Assembly (NCBI GenBank): GCA_016278725.1
Contig: JADQBG010000009.1
Span: forward strand, 1-64,000
Source of the DNA: Actinomycetota bacterium
Lineage (GTDB): Bacteria; Actinomycetota; Thermoleophilia; RBG-16-64-13
Length of the DNA stretch: 64,000 nt
Reading direction: 5' to 3'
Each line of letters starts with the position of its first letter. Position 1 is the first letter of the stretch. The notes beneath the pieces are model-generated. The model was not told where the DNA came from. It ran no database searches and saw only the letters and a program-made list of their open reading frames with translations. The translations under genes were made by a program, and so were the position numbers. This document shows, piece after piece, positions 35,911-44,310 of the stretch.

Positions 35911-37069
35911 ACTCCACTCCCTGCGCATCGATCTCTGCGGCTATCTCATCCACGTAGACCGGGTTCATCGCAATAACGAGGTCGGGCGGGTCTGCCGCCA
36001 GGTGCGCGGGCGGGACCACGGGATGTGCACTTCCCGGGAGAAAGAGACCCTGCTTAAAAGGGTTTATGTCGACCACGTAAGCGAGCTCCTCCCCTAAGCC
36101 GAGCGTTGACACAAATGCTACGGCCTTTGAGCCGCCGCCCCAGAGACCGACTTTGCGCTTCTTCCGGAAGCTGCCATGGAATCGAGCCCGCCAGCTTTCG
36201 ATGGCCTCCTCGACTCGATCGGGGAACGTATCGACCAGCGCCGCCGTCTGCGCGAGATCGTCCTCTAGGGAAAACTGCTGGTCCGTCTTCTCGTCCAGGC
36301 TGGCGACAACGATTACATACTGCCCTTCAAACTCGAGCCGGAGTTCAAATAGACTTGTTTTTGCCCGCCTGAAGAGGCGCGCAAGTGAGCCCGGGGTGAA
36401 GTAGGAGCAGTGTTCGTGGTAGATGTCCCAGAACACTGCGTTGCTCAAAATGCGGAGAGTGTCAGGCACCTCATAGAAGATGACCGCTCCAGGCGTGCGG
36501 GCAGCCGAGATCAACGAAAGCTCGACGAATCGTGCCACAGGCTGGATGTGTTCCAAGGTGTGGCGGCAGGCGACGAGATCCCCGCTCAGGTGGGTGTAGC
36601 GGTGATCGTAGTGAGCGCGGATGACCTCCACTCCTGCTCCTGCATCTGCAGGAACCCTGGCCGGTACTGCGCTGGGGTCAATGCCGATTCCCGCATTGCC
36701 CCCTAGTTCGCAGACCAGTGCTAGAAACTCGGCCTTACCGCAGCCGATCTCGAAGATCTGTTTGCCGCGCAGGTCGTAGCGCTCGACGAGATCCTGGGCG
36801 AGACGATGGGAGAAAGCGTTGAAGGTCGGGGAAAACCCCTGGGTCTCCTCGTACTCCTGCGAATAGTCGAGCAACTCGGGACGGAATAGGGAATTTTGGA
36901 TGAAGCCGCACGCAGGACAGAAGTCGAGTCGTAAGGCCCCATGAGGGAACGCTGAGGCCTCCTTTTGTCCGGGTACAAGGATGCAACTATGAACCGGAAC
37001 ACTGTTCAGTTCATAGAAGGCGACCAGTTCCTGTTCACCGCAGCTGAAACACTTGTCTCGCGCACGCAT
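35891..37069 (-). CDS. Zinc-binding class I methyltransferase, copy 2
   Basis: A 392-residue relative of its two neighbours: CFSCGEQELVAFY and DFCPACGFIQN (zinc ligands), GKQIFEIGCGKAEFLALV (SAM motif I), CRHTLEHIQPVARF, and the C-terminal VGLWGGGSKAVAFVST with VVDINPFKQGLFLPGS. ATG 37069 is preferred because it just precedes the Cys module; a TTG at 37099 overlapping the previous stop is an alternative. Sequence divergence from copies 1 and 3 is large, so these are ancient paralogues with probably different targets. The exact methylation site on the sugar is unknown. Confidence 0.83.
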   Translation of the reverse strand: MRARDKCFSCGEQELVAFYELNSVPVHSCILVPGQKEASAFPHGALRLDFCPACGFIQNSLFRPELLDYSQEYEETQGFSPTFNAFSHRLAQDLVERYDLRGKQIFEIGCGKAEFLALVCELGGNAGIGIDPSAVPARVPADAGAGVEVIRAHYDHRYTHLSGDLVACRHTLEHIQPVARFVELSLISAARTPGAVIFYEVPDTLRILSNAVFWDIYHEHCSYFTPGSLARLFRRAKTSLFELRLEFEGQYVIVVASLDEKTDQQFSLEDDLAQTAALVDTFPDRVEEAIESWRARFHGSFRKKRKVGLWGGGSKAVAFVSTLGLGEELAYVVDINPFKQGLFLPGSAHPVVPPAHLAADPPDLVIAMNPVYVDEIAAEIDAQGVECELVTL

Positions 37070-37091
37070 CCCGGCCGCCGTCGCCCTGAGC

Positions 37092-38345
37092 TCAGACAAT
37101 TTCGATGTCCGGCACCGGGATGATGAACTTCCCTCCGCGCCGCCGGTACTCCTTCTGCTGCTCGAGAATTTCGTCCCTGAAGTTCCAGGTCAGCAGCAGT
37201 ACGTAGTCTGGTTGTTCATCGAGGAGTTTTTCCGGTCCGCAGACCGGAATGCGACCGCCCGGCATGAATCGGCCGTGTTTGTGGAAGTTGCGATCGACTA
37301 CGAACCGAATGATGTCGGCGTCGAGCCCTGTGTAGCCGAGCAGCGTCGCCCCTTTTGCGGCGGCCCCGTAGGCCGCGATCGACCGTCCCTCATCATCAAG
37401 ACGGTGAAGGAGCCCAGTGAGTTCACCCCTCAAGCTATTCACCCGCTCCGCAAACCCCGCGTAAAAACCGGAGTTGATCAATCCCATGTCTGCCTCTTCG
37501 GCGAGCAGACGCTGCACGGAATCATCGCGCGCGGATTGCGGTCCCGCAAACATCCGCAGGGACCCCCCGTGGATTGGAAGTCGTTCTACGCGGTTGAGAT
37601 GAAGACCCTGAGCTCGTAACAGCTGGTCGGCCGAGGTGACAGAGAAGTAGCACTGGTGTTCGTGATAAATCGTGTCGAACTCGCGCTTTTCGAGCAGTTC
37701 GCGCACGTATGGCACTTCTATAACTGCGGTGCCCTCCTCTTTCAGAACGCTGCGGATCAATTTGAGGAATTCGCCTTGATCGGACACGTGGGCCAGCACG
37801 TTGTTGGCGATAACCACATCGGCCTTGCCCCTTTCGGCCACGATTCGTTTGGCAACGTTGCAATCGAAGAAAGTGAGCCAGGTGGGGACGCCCTTATCGA
37901 TTGCGGCTGCCACGGGCCCGGGAGCGGGATCGATACCAAGCACCGGCACTCCCGCACTTTGGAAGAACTGCAGGAGATAACCGTCGTTGCTGGCAATCTC
38001 AAGGACGAGGCTGTCGGCTCCTAGCCGGCGATGCTTGATGAGTGACTCTGCGTTCTCCCGCGAATGCTCGAGAAGGGCCGGGGAAAACGATGAGAAGTAT
38101 GGGTAGGTTTCGCCGAACAGTATCTCGGGCGGAACTCGTTCCCGGATTTGCACCAGCGAGCACGCCGGGCAGAAGAGGAGCGTAAGGGGATATCGCGTCT
38201 CTACTGACTTGAGATCATATTCATCGAGTAGGCCGTCGGCGAGCGGTAGAATGCCCAAGTCCAGAACTTCTTCCAAGGTAGAGAATCCGCAGCCGCGACA
38301 CCGCTCGACCTCCTCGAACTTCCCAAGTCGGTAGGTTAGTTCCAT
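37092..38345 (-). CDS. NovU/TylCIII-type sugar C-methyltransferase, copy 3
   Basis: A 417-residue protein and the most canonical member of the trio. It has CRGCGFSTLEEVLDLGILPL and LLFCPACSLVQIRE (four zinc Cys), LVLEIASNDGYLLQFFQS (SAM motif I, the family's EIxSNDGxxL), TIYHEHQCYFS (catalytic Glu/His region), and the C-terminal AAYGAAAKGATLLGY and VVDRNFHKHGRFMPG. Characterised relatives methylate C3 of a 4-keto-6-deoxy nucleotide sugar. With rfbF adjacent the substrate is probably CDP-linked. It starts one base before the SDR gene ends, so translation is probably coupled. Confidence 0.9.
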   Translation of the reverse strand: MELTYRLGKFEEVERCRGCGFSTLEEVLDLGILPLADGLLDEYDLKSVETRYPLTLLFCPACSLVQIRERVPPEILFGETYPYFSSFSPALLEHSRENAESLIKHRRLGADSLVLEIASNDGYLLQFFQSAGVPVLGIDPAPGPVAAAIDKGVPTWLTFFDCNVAKRIVAERGKADVVIANNVLAHVSDQGEFLKLIRSVLKEEGTAVIEVPYVRELLEKREFDTIYHEHQCYFSVTSADQLLRAQGLHLNRVERLPIHGGSLRMFAGPQSARDDSVQRLLAEEADMGLINSGFYAGFAERVNSLRGELTGLLHRLDDEGRSIAAYGAAAKGATLLGYTGLDADIIRFVVDRNFHKHGRFMPGGRIPVCGPEKLLDEQPDYVLLLTWNFRDEILEQQKEYRRRGGKFIIPVPDIEIV

Positions 38346-39398
38346 TTACGCCTCCGGCCCTGCCGCCAGCTCGGTTGGGACCACCCAGCGCAACGATTCG
38401 TTCAGCCGGTTCTCCACCTGCAGCTGCTTGACGTGCTTGATCCTCAACAGCTTCCCAGTGAAGTCTTCATAGGTCAGGCCTACGTCGACGTAGGCCTTGT
38501 GCAGTTCCTGCACACCTCGTTCGACATTCCAGGTCAATTGGAGTTGCGGGAAGCTATCGGTTAACTTGCTGAAGTTGACACGATAGCAGCGCAGGTCGGG
38601 GCCCGCGCCCTCTGCGTACTTCACCCGGCTGCCTGGAACTACGCCGGCCACGATGTCGGCGACGTCTCTAATCTGATAATTCTCGCCTTGTCTTCCTACA
38701 TTAAAAGCCTGGTTATGAATCTTCTCTCGCGGAGCCTCTGCCATCACAAGGAACGCACGAGCGATATCCTCGATATGAACCAACGGACGCCATGGAGTCC
38801 CGTCACTCTTGATAAGAACATCGCCTTCCGTGTAGGCATGACCGGTCAGGTTATTGACCACCAGATCGGCACGCAGGCGCGGAGAGACTCCATAGGCGGT
38901 AGCGTTGCGTAAGAAAGTGGGGCTGAAGTCGTCGTCGGCGAGTGGAGAGATGTCCCTTTCCGCCAACATCTTCGATACGCCGTAAGGCGTTACCGGATTG
39001 AACCCAGCATCCTCGCTAACGAGGTTCTCGCCGGCGGCTCCGTAGAGACTGCAGGAGGATGAGAAGAGAAAGCGCGTAACCCCGGCCTTCTTAGCTTCGC
39101 GGGCCAGTTGGACCGAACCGAGGTGGTTTACGGAATAGGTCGAAGCGGGGTTCAGATCCCCCACGGGATCGTTCGAGATACCGGCGAGGTGAATGATGGC
39201 GTCAAAGCCGACCAGGTCGCCGGCAACAACATCGCGCACGTCCTTGCTCAGCGCAGGGAGATCCGGTCCCTCCGGGCCGAAGCCGCAGGTAGCGAACAAG
39301 AAGCTGTCCAGCCCCACAACTTCATGGCCGCGTTCTTTGAATAAGGGGACGAGAATTTGGCCGATGTAGCCGTCGTGACCGGTCACCAGAACCTTCAT
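38346..39398 (-). CDS. NAD-dependent nucleotide-sugar epimerase/dehydratase (SDR)
   Basis: A 350-residue extended SDR starting at ATG 39398, behind GGGAGTAA. It has LVTGHDGYIGQILVPLF (cofactor loop), HLAGISNDPVGDLNP, FLFSSSCSLYGAAG and YGVSKMLAERD (Tyr/Lys). It lies four bases after rfbF, so it should act on a CDP-sugar. It lacks overall likeness to RfbG (CDP-glucose 4,6-dehydratase), and the SLYGAAG/NDP pattern belongs to a distinct SDR group often found beside zinc-type C-methyltransferases. Dehydratase, reductase or epimerase action cannot be told apart from sequence. Confidence 0.85.
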   Translation of the reverse strand: MKVLVTGHDGYIGQILVPLFKERGHEVVGLDSFLFATCGFGPEGPDLPALSKDVRDVVAGDLVGFDAIIHLAGISNDPVGDLNPASTYSVNHLGSVQLAREAKKAGVTRFLFSSSCSLYGAAGENLVSEDAGFNPVTPYGVSKMLAERDISPLADDDFSPTFLRNATAYGVSPRLRADLVVNNLTGHAYTEGDVLIKSDGTPWRPLVHIEDIARAFLVMAEAPREKIHNQAFNVGRQGENYQIRDVADIVAGVVPGSRVKYAEGAGPDLRCYRVNFSKLTDSFPQLQLTWNVERGVQELHKAYVDVGLTYEDFTGKLLRIKHVKQLQVENRLNESLRWVVPTELAAGPEA

Positions 39399-39402
39399 TC
39401 GC

Positions 39403-40170
39403 TTACTCCCATGTCTTCCAGGGCGCACCGTTTTCCCACATCTGCTGGAGTATGTACTTCTCCCGCAACGTATCCATACACTGCCAGAATGACTCGTGCC
39501 GGTATGCCATCAATTGACCATCCGCCGCTAGGCGCTCCATGGGCTCCTTCTCCCACTGAGTCTGGTCTCCGTCCACGTATTCCAGCACTTCTGGTTCGAG
39601 TACGAAGAACGCCCCATTGATCCATCCCTCGTCGAGCTGAGGCTTCTCTGTGAAGCTAACTACCTTGTCGCCACTCATCTCGAGCTTTCCGAAGCGGGCG
39701 GGTGGGCGGACGGCGGTTACCGTCGCGAGTTTGCCGTGTGCACGATGGAAGGCGAGCAACCGGCCGAGGTCTATATCGGAGACCCCATCCCCCCAGGTCA
39801 GCATGAACGTTTCGTTTCCGAGATGGGGCGCTAGTCGTTTCACTCGGCCGCCCGTCATCGTGGCTGTGCCCGTTTCGATGAGTCGGATAGTCCAGTTCTC
39901 GCGACCGTGGTTCCCGGCCTCCACGCATCCGTTGCTCAAATCTATGTGGAGGTCACCCCGGTATGCGCAGTAGTCGACAAAGAAGCGCTTGATATATTCG
40001 CCTTTGTAGCCGATGGCGACGACGAACTCGTTAAACCCGTGATGGCTGTAGTGCTTCATGATGTGCCAGAGGATGGGGTATCCCCCAATCTCGACCATTG
40101 GCTTGGGCCGGATCTCGGTTTCTTCGGCAAGGCGGCTACCCATGCCTCCTGCAAGGATCGCGACCTTCAA
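39403..40170 (-). CDS. rfbF: Glucose-1-phosphate cytidylyltransferase
   Basis: A 255-residue enzyme that makes CDP-glucose from CTP and glucose-1-phosphate. Motifs: VAILAGGMGSRLAEETEIRP (residues 3-22), KPMVEIGGYPILWHIMKHYS, YKGEYIKRFFVDY, LTWGDGVSDIDLG and FWQCMDTLREK. The length is typical of RfbF/DdhA. It heads an eight-gene minus-strand operon. The usual next enzyme, RfbG, is not found in the window, so the pathway is either completed elsewhere or uses the adjacent SDR. Divergent from the Wzz gene at 40412 across a 241-base gap containing a small hairpin near 40285-40305. Confidence 0.95.
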   Translation of the reverse strand: MKVAILAGGMGSRLAEETEIRPKPMVEIGGYPILWHIMKHYSHHGFNEFVVAIGYKGEYIKRFFVDYCAYRGDLHIDLSNGCVEAGNHGRENWTIRLIETGTATMTGGRVKRLAPHLGNETFMLTWGDGVSDIDLGRLLAFHRAHGKLATVTAVRPPARFGKLEMSGDKVVSFTEKPQLDEGWINGAFFVLEPEVLEYVDGDQTQWEKEPMERLAADGQLMAYRHESFWQCMDTLREKYILQQMWENGAPWKTWE

Positions 40171-40411
40171 CAGACACCTCGCTTCACTGACTGGTTCCGC
40201 TGCCCACTGGTCTCCCCAGGGCGGAGTTTAGCTACTCCTGCGTACGAAAAGGGTATGTTGCTCAGAAATATTAGACTACTGCGGCAATATCTCGCTTCGA
40301 GATTGCAGGATCAGGACACGGGGTATCGAAATGCGCCTGATACAACTAGTTTAGTGTAACTTAGGGCCGCGCGGCACGCCTGCAACGTCACGCCAAGGGG
40401 GTGAAGAGAGC

Positions 40412-41278
40412 TTGTCCTTCCGCCAACATGATGAATCGCCGGGAGCCGACGAGGTGCTCGGTTTGTCTGAATTGCTCGGAGTAATAAAGCGGTGGCTCTG
40501 GCTCATCATTTTGGTTGTTACGCTTACAGGCGCCCTTGCATATGGCGTGTCCCTTCTGCTCCCCGAGAGTTATAGCGCGAGCGCCGACCTCATTTACCGG
40601 ACAGACGATCTTGGGATTGGGCTGGTGGACGCTCCAGACACCAGAGACCACTCAATCGCAGCTGATGCATGGGTTGTGGAGACCCGCGCGCTTGCTGAAC
40701 GTGTCGCTGACAGCTTAGGCAGCGCATGGAGTTCCGAAGAACTGCTGTCCATGATCGAGGTCGAGTCAGACGAAGAGCTTCAGCTGCTCGTCGTCCACGC
40801 GAACGCTGCCAATTCAGGCGAGGCAGCCAGAATCGCCAACGCCTTTGCCGAATCCTTCGTTGAGATCAGGGAAGAAGAGAAGCGGCGAGAAGTTGTTCAG
40901 GCGCGGGAGGTGCTAACTGGGCGACTGGAGAGCCTAACGGAAGAGCAGCGTGCCGGGGAGCGGGGGGGAGCGCTCGAGGCCCGTCTGGAGGAGCTGCTGG
41001 TCCTGGAGGTCCTTCCTCTGGCCGACTACGAACTTGCAGAACCCGCTGTCCCTTCTGACCAACCATCATCGCCACGTCCGGTGCGCAACGGGGCTGTAGG
41101 GATTGCTCTTGGTATCGTGCTCGGGCTTGGAGGGGCATTCGCGCTGGAGTACACGAATCGCCGACTCAATACTCTGGAGTTGGTCGAGGAAGAGCTGGGT
41201 CTTCCCGTGCTGGCCTCGGTTCCCTCCCTCGGGAATTGGGGGGGGGCAACGCAACGGCAGACGGGGGGTTGGTTTTGA
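40412..41278 (+). CDS. Wzz-type chain-length protein (N-terminal part of a split BY-kinase)
   Basis: A 288-residue product with a TTG start and AAGGGGG upstream. The first membrane span (LWLIILVVTLTGALAYGVSL, residues ~30-49) is followed by a Wzz-type extracytoplasmic domain ending in DYELAEPAVPSDQPSSPRPV. A second span (GAVGIALGIVLGLGGAFALE) and the start of a kinase linker (LGLPVLASVPSLGNW) come next. The frame ends at TGA 41276-41278, 30 bases past a run of nine Gs, exactly where the kinase domain should begin. The kinase reads on in the +1 frame. Gram-positive relatives often encode the two parts as separate proteins, but the overlap here looks like a frame break. Confidence 0.82.
   Translation: MSFRQHDESPGADEVLGLSELLGVIKRWLWLIILVVTLTGALAYGVSLLLPESYSASADLIYRTDDLGIGLVDAPDTRDHSIAADAWVVETRALAERVADSLGSAWSSEELLSMIEVESDEELQLLVVHANAANSGEAARIANAFAESFVEIREEEKRREVVQAREVLTGRLESLTEEQRAGERGGALEARLEELLVLEVLPLADYELAEPAVPSDQPSSPRPVRNGAVGIALGIVLGLGGAFALEYTNRRLNTLELVEEELGLPVLASVPSLGNWGGATQRQTGGWF
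41238..41246 (+). repeat. Nine-G homopolymer at the Wzz/kinase junction
   Basis: A G9 run sits where the Wzz frame and the kinase frame must join. With eight Gs the two would form one protein. Such runs are prone to slippage during replication, transcription and sequencing. Confidence 0.85.
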
Positions 41279-41981
41279 GGAGGGCAAGCAGTACCTGCTT
41301 GAGGCCTCTCGCGTCCTTCGGGCAAACCTACAAATCCGAGGATTTGGTCACCTCTCGCCGCTCCTTCTGATAACTAGTGCGTTCCCCGAAGAGGGAAAGA
41401 GCAGCACGGCTGTGAACCTGGCACTCAGTCTGGCACTTTCGGGGGAGCGGACTCTCCTCGTGGATGCCGATCTCCGCAGGCCTCGTCTCCACGAGTATGT
41501 CGGTTTGGCCAACGAAGTTGGTCTCTCTTCTATTCTCGTTGGATCCGCCAGTTGCGCGGATGCTATGCAACCCGTCGATGTGCCCTCTCTTGTGGCCCCG
41601 GAACTTGCCCTCCCGCCCTTGGACTCCGAGGCCTATCGTCACAACCTTGCCGCGATCACTGCTGGCCCTCCAGTCAGCAACCCCACAGAACTCCTGGGAA
41701 GCGAGGCGATGCGGCAGTTGCTTAGACAAGTGCGTAATGCGGCTGACTTCATCATCGTCGACTCACCTCCGATTCTTTTGGTGGGGGACTCCCTCAGCTT
41801 GCTGCCACAGGTGGACTCTGTCGTTCTGACAACTAGAATCAACAAGCTGACCACCAGCGATGCGGCGCGCCTACGACGGGTCATTAGCCTCGCTGATGCC
41901 CCCATCATGGGTGTCGTCTTAACTGATGCCCCTGCCCCTTCAAGAGAACACTACGGCTACTACTACCACCATCGTACGTAA
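41247..41981 (+). CDS. BY-type tyrosine kinase domain (C-terminal part of a split Wzz-kinase)
   Basis: About 244 residues with all hallmarks of a bacterial tyrosine kinase. LEASRVLRANLQ precedes Walker A PEEGKSSTAVNLAL. Walker A' is LLVDADLRRPRLH and Walker B is FIIVDSPPILLVGD. The C-terminal cluster is HYGYYYHH, with four Tyr residues in six positions. It has no ATG/GTG/TTG start near its N terminus, so it depends on the upstream Wzz frame. A GAGGAGGG at the junction could allow internal initiation at a rare CTG. The intact kinase would phosphorylate its own Tyr cluster and control polymer export. The start given here is the frame boundary, not a proven codon. Confidence 0.8.
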   Translation, partial: QRNGRRGVGFEEGKQYLLEASRVLRANLQIRGFGHLSPLLLITSAFPEEGKSSTAVNLALSLALSGERTLLVDADLRRPRLHEYVGLANEVGLSSILVGSASCADAMQPVDVPSLVAPELALPPLDSEAYRHNLAAITAGPPVSNPTELLGSEAMRQLLRQVRNAADFIIVDSPPILLVGDSLSLLPQVDSVVLTTRINKLTTSDAARLRRVISLADAPIMGVVLTDAPAPSREHYGYYYHHRT

Positions 41982-42000
41982 GAGACCACTCTTCGAGCCT

Positions 42001-44310
42001 CTACCTGGTCTGTGTAGCCGAGATCAGCGCATTTTCCCGAAACGCGATTCCCCGGGGGGGAGTGTTTCCAAAGAGAAGCGGCGTCATTCCTGCTCCGTCA
42101 AACACATTCTTCGTAATCAGGGTATCGTCGACGTAGCCGCCGATGACCTCGATACCAGTCGACTGGCTTACCTCCTTCATAAAGTGGTTGCTCGTTATAG
42201 ACAGAGAACGTACCAGGCTCACCGGATCGGCATTGATGAGGACGCCGCGTTTGTTATCGCCCACTGAGTTGTTGTGGATTACGATTCTCTCGCCGCCCGC
42301 CAGAGTGATGCCGTCTGTGTTCTGCCGGAGGTTCGAGTCTTCAATGGTCACGTCGGCTGCAGCTAACCCACTGGGCTGAACGATTGCGATACCAGTCTGC
42401 GCTCGTCGTACGTCGACTCCCGTGATTTTAATTGATTTCGAGCCGTAGAGCTCTATCCCGCTGCCCCCACTGTCCCTGATGGCAAGTTTGCTGAGTTCGA
42501 TGTTGGAACTAGTTGCAAGAAAGAGTGAGTGTTGTTGCCCCGAACTCTCCTGATCTGTTTTTGCTCCGTCGATAACTAGGTTGTCCACCTCGACGCCATT
42601 AAGACCCGAGCCGGATAGTATCCGGGTCCAGTAGTCCTGACCGGGGGCGAGTCTTATTACCGTTTTGGCTCCCTCTCCTTGGAGCCGCGTGCCGGATCTC
42701 AATTGAAGAGCCCAAGGGTTCGGACTCGCTTGGGACACGAGGTACTCGCCCTGGGGGAGGAATACGTAAAGACCATGGGCGGCCCCCTCATCTATTGCCG
42801 CTTGGAGCGCTGCGGTGTCGTCGTGCAGTCCGTCCCCCAGCGCGCCGAACCGCTTTACGTCAAGTACCTCTCTCCTTTCGGGCGTGGTTGGCTCAGTTGT
42901 CGCCGGGCGGCCGACGGCAGTGCTAGTGCTGCTGGGTGTCACGCCGAGAGTTGTTTCCGTTCTCGTCTCCAAGGTCATGCTCGTGCTCGTGCTCGTTGAA
43001 CTGGCACTGGAAGGAGCGGGGGTAGTAGTGCCAGAATTCGTGGTGGTTGTCGTCGGCCTCGGGCCATCATACGTATTACCGTCGATAGTAAGGTTGGATC
43101 CGTAGTCGGGATTTCTTACGAGGAGCGCCCTGGGGGCGAGATTGTTGCGTGAGAACTGCAGACCGTCGACGCTCCCCGGATGGACGAGATAGACCCCGAT
43201 GGCGGCCTCCGGAAACTCGTTCTCCTCGACAAGAATTTGCCGACTTATCAAGCCGCCTGGGTAGGGGTACAGGTAAATTAGCATGCCATTATCCGCGCCT
43301 AGGAAAGTATTGTCTCGAATGGTAGCATTCTCAACATGGCCACGAAGATAGAATGCCGTTCCGGCCTCTGCTCTCTGCCGAAAAATGTTCTTCTCGATAG
43401 TGATATTTACAGTGTCCTTGAGCCAAAGACCTCTTGAGTCCGTGAACTCTAAGTCATTATTGGCTATATAGATATCTTTAGCATATATCTGCCGGTCATG
43501 AATTCCGTTGGTCGCAATGCCCATGCTCGTGTTACGGGAGATATTATTCACTACCTGAACGCGTTCGGTATTTACCGTTGAGTCGCACTCGGCTTTAAAA
43601 CCTACCCCGAAGTCTTGGGCATAGTTGTGGCTAAAGACAGCGTCCTGGGCTCCCTGGAAATTGAAGGCTACGCGCGGATTTGGAGAGTTATTGCCAAAGG
43701 CTTTGTTATATTCGACCAATCCTGAGGAACCGCCGTGAAAGTATACGCCGTCCCCTGTCCCTGCCAGCAGCGTTAGATTCCTTATTAGAGCGTTCTTGAC
43801 CGCGCTCAGGAATAGCACATGTGATTGCTCAACTCTAGTTGTCGAGTCATCCCGGTAGCCCGATTGATTCTTACCGTTCCCGTCCAGAGTTAGCAGTTCT
43901 ATTGTAACTTGCGAAGTATTGCGAACAGTAATCAGCCGATTCCAATCGCCCTGCTCTGGCTTAGCTTTGAGTACAGAATCGTCCCCATCTCCATATAAGC
44001 GTAGAGGCTTTTGTATGAGAAGGCTCCATGCGCTCGAGGTTTTGCTGAGGTTGTAAATGCCCTGGGGGATGTAGACGGAACCGCCGACAGGGGCAGCGTT
44101 TATCGCTGCCTGTATGGCGGGTCGGTCGTCGGAGATGCCATCTCCAATTGCGCCAAAGTCACGGACGTCTATGACGTGTTGGTCTGATTGTGCGGGGGGG
44201 GCGGCCACGGCGAGTCCAGACACCAGCAATGCAGAGAACATAAGCCAGAGCACGCTCCGGAAACGTTCGGGACCCGAGAGGAAAGACCGATTGTGCCGTC
44301 CTCGAAGCAT
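42001..44310 (-). CDS. Secreted protein with two beta-helix domains
   Basis: A 769-residue protein. Signal peptide (VLWLMFSALLVSGLAVAA), then beta-helix 1 (residues ~45-425: RDFGAIGDGISDDRPAIQAA, GTGDGVYFHGGSSGLVEYNK, VAFNFQGAQDAVFSHNYAQD). A ~65-residue Thr/Ser/Pro linker separates it from beta-helix 2 (~490-769: KRFGALGDGLHDDTAALQAA, then IRDSGGSGIELYGSKSI). Both belong to the pectate-lyase-3/GH28-like superfamily. Helix 1 is close to the proteins at 18695 and 28212; helix 2 is more diverged and lacks the GDG(I/V)YFH motif. It is transcribed toward the Wzz-kinase gene (convergent, 19-base gap). Polysaccharide lyase, hydrolase or epimerase activity is possible; none is proven. Confidence 0.85.
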   Translation of the reverse strand: MLRGRHNRSFLSGPERFRSVLWLMFSALLVSGLAVAAPPAQSDQHVIDVRDFGAIGDGISDDRPAIQAAINAAPVGGSVYIPQGIYNLSKTSSAWSLLIQKPLRLYGDGDDSVLKAKPEQGDWNRLITVRNTSQVTIELLTLDGNGKNQSGYRDDSTTRVEQSHVLFLSAVKNALIRNLTLLAGTGDGVYFHGGSSGLVEYNKAFGNNSPNPRVAFNFQGAQDAVFSHNYAQDFGVGFKAECDSTVNTERVQVVNNISRNTSMGIATNGIHDRQIYAKDIYIANNDLEFTDSRGLWLKDTVNITIEKNIFRQRAEAGTAFYLRGHVENATIRDNTFLGADNGMLIYLYPYPGGLISRQILVEENEFPEAAIGVYLVHPGSVDGLQFSRNNLAPRALLVRNPDYGSNLTIDGNTYDGPRPTTTTTNSGTTTPAPSSASSTSTSTSMTLETRTETTLGVTPSSTSTAVGRPATTEPTTPERREVLDVKRFGALGDGLHDDTAALQAAIDEGAAHGLYVFLPQGEYLVSQASPNPWALQLRSGTRLQGEGAKTVIRLAPGQDYWTRILSGSGLNGVEVDNLVIDGAKTDQESSGQQHSLFLATSSNIELSKLAIRDSGGSGIELYGSKSIKITGVDVRRAQTGIAIVQPSGLAAADVTIEDSNLRQNTDGITLAGGERIVIHNNSVGDNKRGVLINADPVSLVRSLSITSNHFMKEVSQSTGIEVIGGYVDDTLITKNVFDGAGMTPLLFGNTPPRGIAFRENALISATQTR

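Noticed and set aside
37092-37099. TTG 37099 as start of methyltransferase copy 2
   Set aside because: It has no ribosome site; ATG 37069 directly before the Cys module was preferred, although the choice is not certain.
41276-41300. Independent start of the kinase gene at the Wzz stop
   Set aside because: No ATG, GTG or TTG lies in the kinase frame near GAGGAGGG; only a rare CTG would serve, so a frame break is more likely.
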